A DNA stretch of 38,198 nt from Arthrobacter sp. cf158 (GCF_900106835.1 NZ_FNNR01000017.1:1-38198), one strand, 5' to 3'; shown: positions 7,615-15,952, counted from the stretch's first letter. Numbers and translations: made by a program. The notes: a model not told the origin generated them from the letters alone.

Positions 7615-8492
7615 GAGTCTGCCTTCCGCTTGAGCATGAACAGGATGAGGCCGACGGCGACGAGGCACTCGATCACGATGAAGACGGAGATGGTGCTGGC
7701 GTACCCAAAGTCCGTACTGGTGAAGGCTGTCTTGTACATATAGGTGGTGAGCAGCTCGGAGGATTGTCCCGGGCCGCCGTTGGTCATGAGGTAGGGAATA
7801 TCGAACCCGCGCAGGCCATAGGTGGTGGCCATGATGGTGGTGGTGATCCAGACGGGACGGATATAGGGGAAACGGATCTTGGTGAAGAGCGTCCACTTGG
7901 AGGCGCCGTCCAGGACTGCGGCTTCTTCAAGTTCTTTGGGAACGGCGATCAGGGCAGCGTAGATGATGAGCATGTAGAGCCCGGTGAACCGCCAGCCTTC
8001 GGGGGCGGAGACGGCCGCAAGCACAGTGTTCACATCGGAGAGCCATGCGCGCTCGAAGGAACCGAGTCCCACCCAGTGCAGCAACTGGTTGAGCAAGCCC
8101 ACGGGGTCGATCGAGTAGATGCGCACAAAGAGGAACGCGATGGCTACCGTGGAGATGACGGCGGGAAGCAGGTAGAGGGTTTTGATGAGTTCCCGGCCGC
8201 GGCGCAGGGAGGTCAACAGGCTTGCGACCACCAGTGCGCCGCCAAGTTGCAGGACCAGGCAGATGGCCAGGTAGATCAGGGCATTGAAGAATGAGCGCCA
8301 AAAAATGTCATCGGCTGTGAGCATCCGGACGTAGTTGGCGAGCCCCACGAACTCCATGTCGCTGATGCCGTTCCAGGAGAAGAAGCTCAGGAACAACGAC
8401 TGGAGGATGGGGAAGAGGACGGCTGCGCAGTAGAGCAGCAGCGGTGGGAGCAGGAAGACCAGGACGGACGTCCTTGACCTGTTGGGAAGCAT
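7611..8492 (-). CDS. Carbohydrate ABC transporter permease (MalF type)
   Basis: The 293-residue inner-membrane protein begins with a hydrophobic helix (VLVFLLPPLLLYCAAVLFP) and has about six helices in all. The EAA loop reads LEEAAVLDGASKWTLFTKI, followed by the RGFD and TNGGPG signatures of CUT1 MalF-like permeases. ATG 8492 is preceded by GAAAGG; the longer open frame runs back through the hairpin and the end of the binding-protein gene and is rejected. It pairs with the downstream MalG-type permease, with a 4-nt overlap. Confidence 0.92.
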   Translation of the reverse strand: MLPNRSRTSVLVFLLPPLLLYCAAVLFPILQSLFLSFFSWNGISDMEFVGLANYVRMLTADDIFWRSFFNALIYLAICLVLQLGGALVVASLLTSLRRGRELIKTLYLLPAVISTVAIAFLFVRIYSIDPVGLLNQLLHWVGLGSFERAWLSDVNTVLAAVSAPEGWRFTGLYMLIIYAALIAVPKELEEAAVLDGASKWTLFTKIRFPYIRPVWITTTIMATTYGLRGFDIPYLMTNGGPGQSSELLTTYMYKTAFTSTDFGYASTISVFIVIECLVAVGLILFMLKRKADS

Positions 8493-8507
8493 GGCAGGGC
8501 CTTTCGG

Positions 8508-8531
8508 GCGGGGGGCCTCGCGGCCCCCCGC
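8508..8531 (-). promoter_or_regulatory. Hairpin between binding-protein and permease genes
   Basis: GCGGGGGGCC (8508-8517) and GGCCCCCCGC (8522-8531) form a perfect 10-bp all-GC stem with a 4-nt loop. It is 8 nt past the binding-protein stop and 15 nt before the permease start. Such structures usually protect the binding-protein message or stop part of transcription, giving more binding protein than permease. No T-run follows on the transcribed strand. Confidence 0.75.
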
Positions 8532-8539
8532 TGCTACGT

Positions 8540-9877
8540 TTACTTGAAGAACTTGGGGGCGTTCTGCTTGATGGCGTCGTCCATCGTCTTGGTGAACTGT
8601 TCCGGGGTGATGTTTCCCTGGACGAGGAGGACGAGTTCCTGTTGCAGCCTGCCGTTGGTGGTGGGGTCCAGCTGGGTATCCCACGGCATGGCCTGCTTGT
8701 CCCCAAGGCCGTTGGCTGCTTCAAGGGCCTTGCTGTACAGCGGGGTGGCGTTCGCCGGGATGGTGGTCTGCACGTTGGTGGTGGGGGACAAGGCGCCGGT
8801 GGCGGCATATTCAGCCGGGTACTTCTCCAAGGCGAACCTCAGGAAGTCGCTCACCAGGGGATCGTAGGTCTTGGAGTTCACTGCCATGCCAATGCCGGAC
8901 GGCGAGACGTACTCGTTGGCTGCAGTTACCGAACCATTGGTGGTGGGGAGGGTGAAGAAATCAATGTCGTCGCGGGTGGCAGCATTCAATTTGTCGGTGG
9001 CGAGGCTGGGAAGTTCCCAGGTACCGATGTTGTACATCGCGGCTTCTCCGGACGTGAAGAGGTTCTGCGCATCCGAGTACCCCTGGGCGGAGAAGCCTTC
9101 TTGGAAGCACTTGGAGTTGCCCAGTTCTGCCATCCACTTGACGGTCTTCTGCCCCGCCTCATCCGTGAATGATGCTTCACCCTTCTTCAGCTTCTGAACG
9201 AAGTCCGGGCCCGCCGCACGGAAGGGCTGATAGGCGACGTAGCGTTCCAAGGGCCACTGATCCTGACCATCAATGGCGATGGGCGTGATCCCGGCAGTCC
9301 TCAGAGCCGTGCACATGGCGGGGATGTCATCAAGTGACTTCGGCACGGATACGCCGGCCTTCTCCAACAGTGCCTTGTTGTACCAGATGAATTCGAGTTC
9401 GAACTGGAACGGAATCATGTACAGGGAGCCGTCGTCGAAACGTTGGTAGTCCAGGGCTCCGGGCCGGTAATCGTCGTAGAGGCCCAAAGATTTCAGCAGC
9501 TTGTCTGCGTCCATCATCTTGCCCTGCTTCGCCAGTTGTTGAGCGAACGGGGTGGCGTCGGTGTCGAACAACTCCGGGAGCTTGTTTGCTGCAGCCAAAG
9601 TCTCGAGCTTCTGAATATAGGAGGGGCGGTCCGGGGTGGTGATGAGGTTCAGCGCAAAGCCGGGGTGCTCCTTGGCGTAGTCATCGGCGAGTTTCTTCAT
9701 GATGTTGATGACGGCTCCGTCGGCCGGCCTGGAGAGCAACCAGGAAATTTCCCGGGGCTTGATCTCTCCAGTGGGGCTGACGTTGGCGGGGTCGCTGGCG
9801 CCTCCTCCGCCGCCGCAGGCTGTCAAAGCCAACGCAGCGACGGCTGCGACGGTGGCAGCGCGAAGTAGTTTTTTCAT
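8540..9877 (-). CDS. Sugar ABC transporter substrate-binding lipoprotein (fructan operon)
   Basis: The 445-residue protein has a lipoprotein signal peptide: MKK, a hydrophobic stretch, and lipobox LTAC with Cys21, followed by a Gly-rich linker. The rest is a family 1 solute-binding fold (MalE-like) with many aromatic residues that could line a sugar site. It is anchored outside the membrane and delivers substrate to the two permeases that follow. From the neighbouring levan enzymes the ligand is probably difructose anhydride IV or short levan oligosaccharides. The ribosome site GGGAG precedes the ATG. It lies 50 nt after the GH32 gene. Confidence 0.92.
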   Translation of the reverse strand: MKKLLRAATVAAVAALALTACGGGGGASDPANVSPTGEIKPREISWLLSRPADGAVINIMKKLADDYAKEHPGFALNLITTPDRPSYIQKLETLAAANKLPELFDTDATPFAQQLAKQGKMMDADKLLKSLGLYDDYRPGALDYQRFDDGSLYMIPFQFELEFIWYNKALLEKAGVSVPKSLDDIPAMCTALRTAGITPIAIDGQDQWPLERYVAYQPFRAAGPDFVQKLKKGEASFTDEAGQKTVKWMAELGNSKCFQEGFSAQGYSDAQNLFTSGEAAMYNIGTWELPSLATDKLNAATRDDIDFFTLPTTNGSVTAANEYVSPSGIGMAVNSKTYDPLVSDFLRFALEKYPAEYAATGALSPTTNVQTTIPANATPLYSKALEAANGLGDKQAMPWDTQLDPTTNGRLQQELVLLVQGNITPEQFTKTMDDAIKQNAPKFFK

Positions 9878-9927
9878 TGCGGCAATCTCCCTTGATTGGA
9901 ACAGAGGTTGGGTTGGGGGTGGCGTTT

Positions 9928-11364
9928 TCAGTTGTCGGTGCGCTGGCGTATTTCAAGTTCGGTGACCTTGACGGATCCTTCGCCGGCGAAGACGCCGATC
10001 CGCCCCGCTGTCAGGTCGTAAATCCTGGCGCTGAGCGCAACCTGACGGTCGACGACGGCGACGCACGTGTCGCCGTCGACGATTACCTCAAGCGTGTGCT
10101 CGCCAGGGGCGAGGTGGCAGGGGCGCTCCAGCTCAATGTCGAAGGGGACGTCGCCGGAAACGTGCCACTGTGCATCGCCCGTGATGGTGCGGGGCCATCG
10201 GTCAAAAACGAGCCGTCCGCGCTTGGGCTCCAACCGCAGAACGTAAGAATGGTCGCCGTCGGCACTGGAGCGCAGGAGCAGCCCGCATTCGGTGGTGCCG
10301 GGGGCGATTTCCAGCACCGCCTTGGCGTAGAACTGGCCGGGCACCTCCTCTGCCGACAGGATCGCGGTGTAGCTGTCAGGAACGTCCAACTGTGCGGGCA
10401 GCGCTACCGGAAACGTTGCAGGGACGTCGTCCCAGAAGCTGTCCACCAATTCCTCGGCGAGGGAGAATCCCAGGGTGCCGTCCGCATTCTGACGGGCCTC
10501 CAGAACAGACATGGTGCCGGCCCACTGCCACGGTGCCTGGTCCCTGTTGCCTTCCTTGCTGGCGATCCAGCCGAAGAAGAAGCGGCGCCCGTCGCGCTCT
10601 GCTGACTTGGAGGCGTAGAACGCGCGGCCGTCGATGCTGTCCAGATTTGGTACCGTCCACGGACCGTCGGGGCTCTTGGCCATCCGATACCTCGTGGTGA
10701 ATGATTCCGAGAACTCGGAGTACACCATGTACCACCAGTCGCCCCACTGGAAGACGTCCGGGCATTCATGCGTGATGTAGCGGCGCGGATCCCAGAAAGG
10801 TTCGGTGTGCTCCCAGGTCATCAGGTCCGTGGAAACGCACTGGGCGATGACGCCACGGCGCCGCTCCGGTCCTTCCGAATGCCGTGCCGCGAGCAGCATC
10901 CGCCACCGGCCTTGGGCTTGGTCGCGGAACACGAAGGGATCCCGCCAATCCCCGGATTCGTAGCCATCGGGAGCTCCGAAGGTGAGCTCGGGGTGCTTGG
11001 TCCAGCTCTGCATGCCGTCCGTGCTGGTGGCGTGCATGACCAATTGGAGTGGGGCGCCGTCGGCTCCCAGGTTGCGGGGGTTTTGGCCTGTGTAGAACAG
11101 GTGGTGGACGCCCGCTTCATCGACGACGACGCTACCCGTGTAGGCGTTGAAGTCCAGTTGGTCCTCGGTGCCGTGGGCGAGGGCGACACCATGATCCTGG
11201 AATTGCGTGAGGTCCTTGGTGGTGACGAGGTTCCACGACGTGCCCGGTTTCGGGTCCGAACGGTCTTCGTGGAGGTAGAAGAGCCAGAACTCGCCGTCCT
11301 TTTCGAAGGGGATAAGATCTCCAACCCAGCCATCGGTGGGTTGGAAGAAGACTGAGCGTTTCAT
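9928..11364 (-). CDS. Intracellular GH32 beta-fructosidase, candidate DFA IV or fructo-oligosaccharide hydrolase
   Basis: The 478-residue protein has no signal peptide, so it acts in the cytoplasm. GH32 enzymes cleave beta-fructosides using three acidic residues. Here the stabiliser RDP is at 141-143 (Asp142), the acid/base EC at 200-201 (Glu200), and the nucleophile is most likely Asp16 in the variant block GWVGDLIPF instead of the usual WMNDPNG. A C-terminal beta-sandwich (about 310-478) follows. As first gene of the operon it should hydrolyse what the importer brings in. Given the secreted levan fructotransferase encoded opposite, difructose anhydride IV is the leading candidate; sucrose or levanbiose are alternatives. 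The ATG at 11364 has only a weak ribosome site. Confidence 0.85.
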   Translation of the reverse strand: MKRSVFFQPTDGWVGDLIPFEKDGEFWLFYLHEDRSDPKPGTSWNLVTTKDLTQFQDHGVALAHGTEDQLDFNAYTGSVVVDEAGVHHLFYTGQNPRNLGADGAPLQLVMHATSTDGMQSWTKHPELTFGAPDGYESGDWRDPFVFRDQAQGRWRMLLAARHSEGPERRRGVIAQCVSTDLMTWEHTEPFWDPRRYITHECPDVFQWGDWWYMVYSEFSESFTTRYRMAKSPDGPWTVPNLDSIDGRAFYASKSAERDGRRFFFGWIASKEGNRDQAPWQWAGTMSVLEARQNADGTLGFSLAEELVDSFWDDVPATFPVALPAQLDVPDSYTAILSAEEVPGQFYAKAVLEIAPGTTECGLLLRSSADGDHSYVLRLEPKRGRLVFDRWPRTITGDAQWHVSGDVPFDIELERPCHLAPGEHTLEVIVDGDTCVAVVDRQVALSARIYDLTAGRIGVFAGEGSVKVTELEIRQRTDN

Positions 11365-11382
11365 CTGCGCTGATGTCCATTC

Positions 11383-11400
11383 TGCTAAAGCGTTTGATCA
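11383..11400. promoter_or_regulatory. LacI-type operator 1 of the levan regulon
   Basis: TGCTAAAGCGTTTGATCA. It matches the two sites to its right in the pattern TGCTAAARCGYTTGATCA (in either orientation), with the central CG typical of LacI-family operators. It lies just after the -10 of the minus-strand promoter, where it would block transcription start. Confidence 0.8.
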
Positions 11401-11405
11401 CTGAA

Positions 11406-11434
11406 AAGCTAGCGCGGAACATCGAGTTGATCAA
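11406..11434 (-). promoter_or_regulatory. Promoter of the minus-strand fructan operon
   Basis: Read on the minus strand: TTGATC (-35, 11429-11434), a 17-bp spacer and TAGCTT (-10, 11406-11411). The match to consensus is moderate, but the spacing is ideal and operator 2 covers the -35. It would start transcription near 11399, giving a leader of about 35 nt before the GH32 gene. Confidence 0.55.
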
Positions 11435-11445
11435 GCGTTTTAGCA
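11428..11445. promoter_or_regulatory. LacI-type operator 2 of the levan regulon
   Basis: TGATCAAGCGTTTTAGCA, the reverse complement of the consensus TGCTAAARCGYTTGATCA. It overlaps the -35 box of the minus-strand promoter. Its centre is 45 bp from operator 1 and 44 bp from operator 3. Confidence 0.8.
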
Positions 11446-11471
11446 AAATTAATCTGTAGGAAATTTTTCAT

Positions 11472-11489
11472 CGCTAAAACGCTTGACCA
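11472..11489. promoter_or_regulatory. LacI-type operator 3 of the levan regulon
   Basis: CGCTAAAACGCTTGACCA, the same pattern with a changed base at the outer edge and one in the right half. It overlaps the -35 box of the plus-strand promoter that should serve the secreted levan enzyme. Three near-identical sites with regular spacing suggest one regulator controlling both directions. Confidence 0.78.
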
Positions 11490-11511
11490 ACAGGGCGGAG
11501 GCCACTAACGT
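11483..11511 (+). promoter_or_regulatory. Promoter of the levan fructotransferase gene
   Basis: TTGACC (-35, 11483-11488), 17-bp spacer, TAACGT (-10, 11506-11511; TAnnnT kept). Transcription would start near 11518, leaving a leader of about 170 nt before the start codon at 11689. Operator 3 overlaps the -35. Confidence 0.5.
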
Positions 11512-11688
11512 CCTGCGTAGCCGATGAGCCACCGGCCCTCTGAGGGCGCGGCATTCATCACCGGCTTCTCCACCTCACATTGGCCAGCCGGCTGCTGGGT
11601 ACGTCGACGTCCCCAGCCCTGCCGCTGCGCCCACCACATGACGTTCCGCGGTCAACTGCGCCCGCGGGACTTGAGAGGAAACCCCTTC

Positions 11689-13248
11689 ATGTCCCACCAC
11701 ATTTCACGACGCACTGTCCTGCAAGGTGCAGGCGCAGGGGCTCTTGCCCTGTCTCTCGGCGGCCTACAGCCCGTTGCGGCACACGCCCTGACATCCCTCC
11801 GGGCCGTCTACCACATGACTCCACCCTCAGGCTGGCTGTGCGATCCCCAAAGACCAGTCCATACCAACGGCGCGTATCAGCTGTACTACCTTCACTCGGG
11901 ACAGAACAATGGCCCTGGTGGGTGGGATCACGCGACCACCAGCGACGGCGTGTCGTACACCCATCACGGTGTGGTGATGCCCCTGCAACCTGACTTCCCG
12001 GTGTGGTCCGGATCGGCGGTCATTGATACAGCCAACACGGCGGGCTTCGGAGCCGGGGCAGTCATCGCACTCGCAACACAGCCCACTGACGGGATTCGGA
12101 AGTATCAGGAGCAGTATCTCTACTGGTCCACGGATGGTGGCTTTACCTTCACCGCGCTTCCGGATCCGGTCATTGTCAACACCGACGGGCGGACCGCCAG
12201 CACACCCGCCGAGATCGACAATGCAGAGTGGTTCCGTGACCCCAAGATTCACTGGGATGCGGTCCGCGGTGAGTGGGTGTGTGTCATTGGCCGGGCACGT
12301 TACGCGGCCTTTTACACCTCCCCGAACCTGCGGGATTGGCAATGGACCTCCAACTTCGACTATCCAAACCACGCGCTCGGCGGGATTGAGTGCCCCGATC
12401 TGTTCGAGATGACCGCCGGTGACGGCACCCGCCATTGGGTGTTCGCGGCGAGCATGGACGCCTACAGCATCGGCCTGCCCATGACCTATGCGTACTGGAC
12501 GGGGACGTGGAACGGCACCTCCTTCATCGCCGACAACCTCACGCCGCAATGGCTCGATTGGGGTTGGGACTGGTACGCCGCCGTGACCTGGCCGTCACTG
12601 GAAGCGCCGGAGACGAAACGCCTTGCCACTGCATGGATGAACAACTGGAAGTACGCCGCGCGGGACGTTCCAACCGACGCGTCGGATGGCTACAACGGGC
12701 AGAACTCCATCACGCGTGAGCTCAGGCTGGAGCGCCAATCCGGCGGCTGGTACACCTTGCTCAGTTCCCCGGTGGCCGCGCTCGCGGGGTACGCAACGGC
12801 CACCACCACCCTCCCTGACCGCACGGTCAATGGCAGCACGGTCCTGCCGTGGAACGGCCGCGCCTACGAGCTGGAGCTCCATATCTCATGGGACGCCGCC
12901 ACAAACGTGGGCGTCTCCGTAGGCCGCTCCGCTGATGGATCGCGCCACACGAACGTGGGTAAGTACGGTGGCGAACTGTACGTCGATCGTGCGCCATCAG
13001 ACCAAAGTGGCTTCGCCCTGGCGCCCTACACCCGCGCTGCCGCGCCCATCGATGCCAACGCGCGGTCGGTGCATCTGCGCATCTTCGTGGACACCCAGAG
13101 CGTAGAGGTTTTTGTGAACTCCGGCCACACGGTGGTGTCGCAGCAAGTGCACTTCTCCGAGGGCGACACCGGTATTTCGTTCTACTCCGATGGCGGACCG
13201 GCCAACTTCACCGGAATCACCATCCGCGAGTTCGGGAACCCCATCTAG
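11689..13248 (+). CDS. lftA: Tat-exported GH32 levan fructotransferase (DFA IV-forming) or levanase
   Basis: The 519-residue protein starts with a twin-arginine signal (SRRTVLQ, Arg7-Arg8, then a hydrophobic stretch and AHA), so it is exported folded. The catalytic GH32 triad is Asp52 in the variant WLCDPQ block, Asp184 in RDP and Glu234 in EC. A C-terminal beta-sandwich carries VEVFVNSGHTVVS. From memory, the N-terminal region (YHMTPPSGWLCDPQRP) and overall length closely resemble levan fructotransferases of Arthrobacter, which cut levan into difructose anhydride IV. An exo-levanase is the main alternative. ATG 11689 has GAGAGGAAA upstream; the frame is open to 11524, but that would bury the signal peptide. 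It is divergent from the fructan operon and probably shares its regulator. Confidence 0.82.
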   Translation: MSHHISRRTVLQGAGAGALALSLGGLQPVAAHALTSLRAVYHMTPPSGWLCDPQRPVHTNGAYQLYYLHSGQNNGPGGWDHATTSDGVSYTHHGVVMPLQPDFPVWSGSAVIDTANTAGFGAGAVIALATQPTDGIRKYQEQYLYWSTDGGFTFTALPDPVIVNTDGRTASTPAEIDNAEWFRDPKIHWDAVRGEWVCVIGRARYAAFYTSPNLRDWQWTSNFDYPNHALGGIECPDLFEMTAGDGTRHWVFAASMDAYSIGLPMTYAYWTGTWNGTSFIADNLTPQWLDWGWDWYAAVTWPSLEAPETKRLATAWMNNWKYAARDVPTDASDGYNGQNSITRELRLERQSGGWYTLLSSPVAALAGYATATTTLPDRTVNGSTVLPWNGRAYELELHISWDAATNVGVSVGRSADGSRHTNVGKYGGELYVDRAPSDQSGFALAPYTRAAAPIDANARSVHLRIFVDTQSVEVFVNSGHTVVSQQVHFSEGDTGISFYSDGGPANFTGITIREFGNPI

Positions 13249-13271
13249 GCGCTGTCCGCGAAGGACGGAAG

Positions 13272-13315
13272 GAACGACGGCGACGCTACAGCGGGCGGAC
13301 GCGTCGCCGTCGTTC
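13272..13315 (+). terminator. Hairpin terminator after the levan fructotransferase gene
   Basis: GAACGACGGCGACG (13272-13285) and CGTCGCCGTCGTTC (13302-13315) form a perfect 14-bp stem with a 16-nt loop, 23 nt after the stop codon. Only a short TTC run follows, so it is a strong hairpin without a clear U-tract, as is common in actinobacteria. Confidence 0.7.
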
Positions 13316-13397
13316 TTCACCTTCGGTGGGTGGAGAAACGCACGACGGCGGCCGGGAACCTCTGTCGCCCGGACCTTCGGTGAAGTAAGTTGCTCGC

Positions 13398-14675
13398 ATG
13401 GAGGACTCATACCAGGTGGTCATTGTGGGTGCCGGTTTTGCGGGTGTTGCAGCAGCCAAGGAACTTGGCCGCAAGGGCGTTCGCGTCCTGCTGATAGACG
13501 CAAACAACTATCACCAGTTCCAGCCGCTTCTTTATCAGGTGGCTACGTCCCAGATTGGGGTCTCGGCGATTGCCCGGCCACTCCGATCCGTGTTCCGACG
13601 GTTAAAGACCGTCAAGGTGCTGACCGCGAAAGTGGAATCCGTGGATGCAGCACAGCGCTCCATCACTACGGAAAGCGGCCAGAGACTGCAAGCGGAAATC
13701 CTGGTCATCGCAGTCGGTGCGGTCCCGAACTTCTTCAATACCCCCGGCGCGGAAGAATTGGCTTTCCCGCTGTACTCGGTCACCGATGCCACCAGGCTTG
13801 GGAGTGGTCTCACCCGGTTACTCGACCAGGCAGATAACAGCCCGGACGGATTTGTGGATGTTGTGGTGGTGGGAGGGGGACCTACAGGCGTTGAGACCGC
13901 GGGAGCGATGGCGGAGAACATCAAATACGTGGTGCGCAAGTACTTTTCGCCGGCGCTCGCAGCACGCTGCCGTGTGCACTTGGTGGACATGGTTCCCAGT
14001 GTTTTGAACATGTTCTCTTCCAAATCACAGAGCTATGCAACGGAACACCTGAAGAAGGTGGGCGTTCAGCTTCACATGGGCCAGGGCGTTACCGAGGTAC
14101 GGAAAGACGGCGTGACCCTGGCTGACGGAAGCTCCGTGCCCGGGCAGATTGTTGTGTGGGCCGGTGGCTTGAAAGCAGGGGACCTTGTTGCAGGCTCGGG
14201 TTTGGCCCAGGGGAGAGGGGGTCGCATTGACGTTGACACGGACCTGACTGCCCCGGGCGTTGAGGGCGTGTATGTTCTTGGCGATTGCGCCAACATCACC
14301 GATTCCACGGGTGCAAAATTGCCGCAGCTTGGGTCGGTGGCCCAGCAGGCAGGGAAGTGGGCAGCCTCAAACATCATTGCGGATCTCAAGGGCGGGACCC
14401 GCACTCCGTTCCGTTACGTGGACAAGGGCTACATGGCGATGGTGGGACGTGGTGCTGCTGTGGCTGAGCTTGGCCGCAAACGCATTCAGCTGCAGGGAGT
14501 TTTCGCTTTCCTTTCGTGGCTGTTGGTTCATCTGGCACTGTTGTCGGGACTTCAACAAAAAATCCGTGCGCTGTTCTCGTGGCTTAACGGATACATCCTT
14601 CACAGCCCTGCGCAGGTGGTGGTCAGCGGGCCTGTCGAGAAGGAACCACGCGAGCAGGCGCCTCCCGGCCCGTGA
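13398..14675 (+). CDS. ndh: Type II NADH dehydrogenase (NDH-2)
   Basis: NDH-2 is a single-subunit membrane-associated flavoenzyme that passes electrons from NADH to quinone without pumping protons. The 425-residue protein has the FAD-binding GAGFAG (11-16), the NAD-binding GGGPTG (159-164), the second FAD motif with GDC near residue 295, the NDH-2 block YHQFQPLLYQVAT (38-50), and a C-terminal hydrophobic segment (VFAFLSWLLVHLALLSGL) that would attach it to the membrane. Length is normal. It stands alone, downstream of the levan gene's terminator and convergent with a small membrane protein gene. A related ferredoxin or sulfide reductase is less likely because of the quinone-site and C-terminal features. 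Confidence 0.88.
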   Translation: MEDSYQVVIVGAGFAGVAAAKELGRKGVRVLLIDANNYHQFQPLLYQVATSQIGVSAIARPLRSVFRRLKTVKVLTAKVESVDAAQRSITTESGQRLQAEILVIAVGAVPNFFNTPGAEELAFPLYSVTDATRLGSGLTRLLDQADNSPDGFVDVVVVGGGPTGVETAGAMAENIKYVVRKYFSPALAARCRVHLVDMVPSVLNMFSSKSQSYATEHLKKVGVQLHMGQGVTEVRKDGVTLADGSSVPGQIVVWAGGLKAGDLVAGSGLAQGRGGRIDVDTDLTAPGVEGVYVLGDCANITDSTGAKLPQLGSVAQQAGKWAASNIIADLKGGTRTPFRYVDKGYMAMVGRGAAVAELGRKRIQLQGVFAFLSWLLVHLALLSGLQQKIRALFSWLNGYILHSPAQVVVSGPVEKEPREQAPPGP

Positions 14676-14708
14676 GCCCCGCCGGAAGGGTTGCTCGGAG
14701 CGTCGCGT

Positions 14709-15209
14709 CTAGTGAGATCCCTGGCTGGCAGAAACCGCCAGTCGACTTTGCTTATAGGCCGAAGAGGCCCAGTGCAGGTGAATACATGCTGCGACGATCA
14801 GCAAGACGCCTGCCACCGCCGACGGCCAAGGAGTCCAACTACTGCCGTCATGACCTACAACCCGTAGGTGCTGATGTGGGTCGTCCGGGTAGACGCTCAG
14901 AGTTACGGAGGAGCCAGGTCCCGGAACCGCCACGCACGTTGAATGAGTATCGAACGTTTCGTTGTATATCCGTCCTTGGAATTCGAAGCTCAATCCCAAC
15001 ACACAGTGTTCACCACGCTGTGTGAAGCCTTCCTGGCCGGTAACAACTCCCTGAACGTGGACACTGCTGGCGGCCACCTGAATCTGGGACGCCACCAGAA
15101 TGAAGGAACCGACTACGGCGGCAACGAGCACTAGTACGGCGAGGGCCCGCCACAGGAACAGCCTGGCCACGCGCGGCTTGACTCCGCGAAACATCCCCCA
15201 TGCACTCAT
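14709..15209 (-). CDS. Small membrane protein, DUF3592-like
   Basis: The 166-residue protein has an N-terminal helix (ALAVLVLVAAVVGSFILVA), a central outer domain of about 85 residues with two Cys, and a second helix near the C-terminus (SAVAGVLLIVAACIHLHW). The central domain, with VVTGQ at its start and SVTLSVYPDDP at its end, resembles DUF3592 proteins. Their function is unknown to me. The start is ATG 15209; no clear ribosome site precedes it, and ATG 15194 is an alternative. It is divergent from the YqeY-like gene with only 39 nt between them, so the two share a short promoter region. Confidence 0.65.
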   Translation of the reverse strand: MSAWGMFRGVKPRVARLFLWRALAVLVLVAAVVGSFILVASQIQVAASSVHVQGVVTGQEGFTQRGEHCVLGLSFEFQGRIYNETFDTHSTCVAVPGPGSSVTLSVYPDDPHQHLRVVGHDGSSWTPWPSAVAGVLLIVAACIHLHWASSAYKQSRLAVSASQGSH

Positions 15210-15248
15210 TCTGGGAAGATAGCAAGAGAACCCCGAACAAGGAGCATC

Positions 15249-15710
15249 ATGACACTCAAAGAACGCCTTAAAGCGGATGTCGTTGACCATATGAAGGCTG
15301 GCAACAAGGTCGCCTTGACCACAGTGCGGAACGTGTTGGGCGAGATCACCACCCGTGAGAAGTCGGGCAAGACGCCGGTGGAGCTCGACGACGCACAGGT
15401 CACCTCGCTGCTTCAGAAAGAAGCCGCAAAGCGTCGGGACACAGCCCGCATTTACACCGAGGCCGGCGAAGCAGAACGTGCAGCCGCCGAAGTCGCCGAG
15501 GCTGAAATCATCGAGGCCTACCTGCCGAAGGCGCTCACCCGGGAAGAAGTGGAGGCAATTGTTGAGGACGCCATCGAGGCACTGAAGGCTGATGGCCAGG
15601 AGCTTTCCATGCGTTCCATCGGAGCCGTCATGAAGCCGGTCACCGCCAAGGTTGCAGGGCGCTTTGACGGTAAGACTGTCAGCGAGATCGTCCGGGGTCG
15701 CCTGGCGTAG
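15249..15710 (+). CDS. GatB/YqeY-domain protein
   Basis: The 153-residue protein is a stand-alone YqeY-like domain, related to the tail domain of GatB in tRNA-dependent amidotransferases. Visible family marks are the opening MTLKERLKADVVDHMKAGNK, TLLQ-like spacing (SLLQKEAAKRRDTA), the EAYLP motif and a C-terminal AMKPVTAKVAGRFDG-like block. It is predicted to bind tRNA or RNA-linked partners, but its real role is not established. ATG 15249 is preceded by AAGGAG. Length is typical. It is apparently monocistronic, followed by gene debris on the other strand. Confidence 0.92.
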   Translation: MTLKERLKADVVDHMKAGNKVALTTVRNVLGEITTREKSGKTPVELDDAQVTSLLQKEAAKRRDTARIYTEAGEAERAAAEVAEAEIIEAYLPKALTREEVEAIVEDAIEALKADGQELSMRSIGAVMKPVTAKVAGRFDGKTVSEIVRGRLA

Positions 15711-15745
15711 AGAGTCAACCGACCCCAAGCAGCCACCGCAGAGTG

Positions 15746-15952
15746 TCAGCGTTGCGCAGAGTACGAGCCGCCGTAAAGGTCAGGTGGTAACTGGACCAGT
15801 AGGACAGCCCTTTTGTCGCCGAACTCGCGCCAGCAGCGCACAATCCTGTCCACCAAACCGGCCGGGAGCCGCTCCCTCCAACTCGCGAAGGAAGTGTCGC
15901 GAGGCCACGTGTAGAAACCCGCATTCAGCTCAACCGTGTTAAATCGCGACAT
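15746..15952 (-). pseudogene. DUF72 gene remnant
   Basis: The 68-codon open frame begins with FNTVELNAGFYTWP, the well-conserved early block of DUF72 (YecE-like) proteins, and ends with GDKRAVLLVQLPPDL, a block normally found further along. The segment expected between them, with its KASR and TH motifs, is missing, and both the N-terminal start and most of the C-terminal half are absent. Full proteins are about 240-300 residues. I read it as a deleted, non-functional copy. It is adjacent to other weakly coding DNA up to 16300, consistent with decay. Confidence 0.7.

Noticed and set aside
10768..11355. 195-codon open frame antisense to the GH32 gene
   Set aside because: Shadow of a high-GC gene; the minus-strand GH32 reading has all catalytic motifs.
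11524..11688. 55-codon N-terminal extension of the secreted GH32
   Set aside because: It would place the twin-arginine signal in the interior; GAGAGGAAA before ATG 11689 supports the shorter form.
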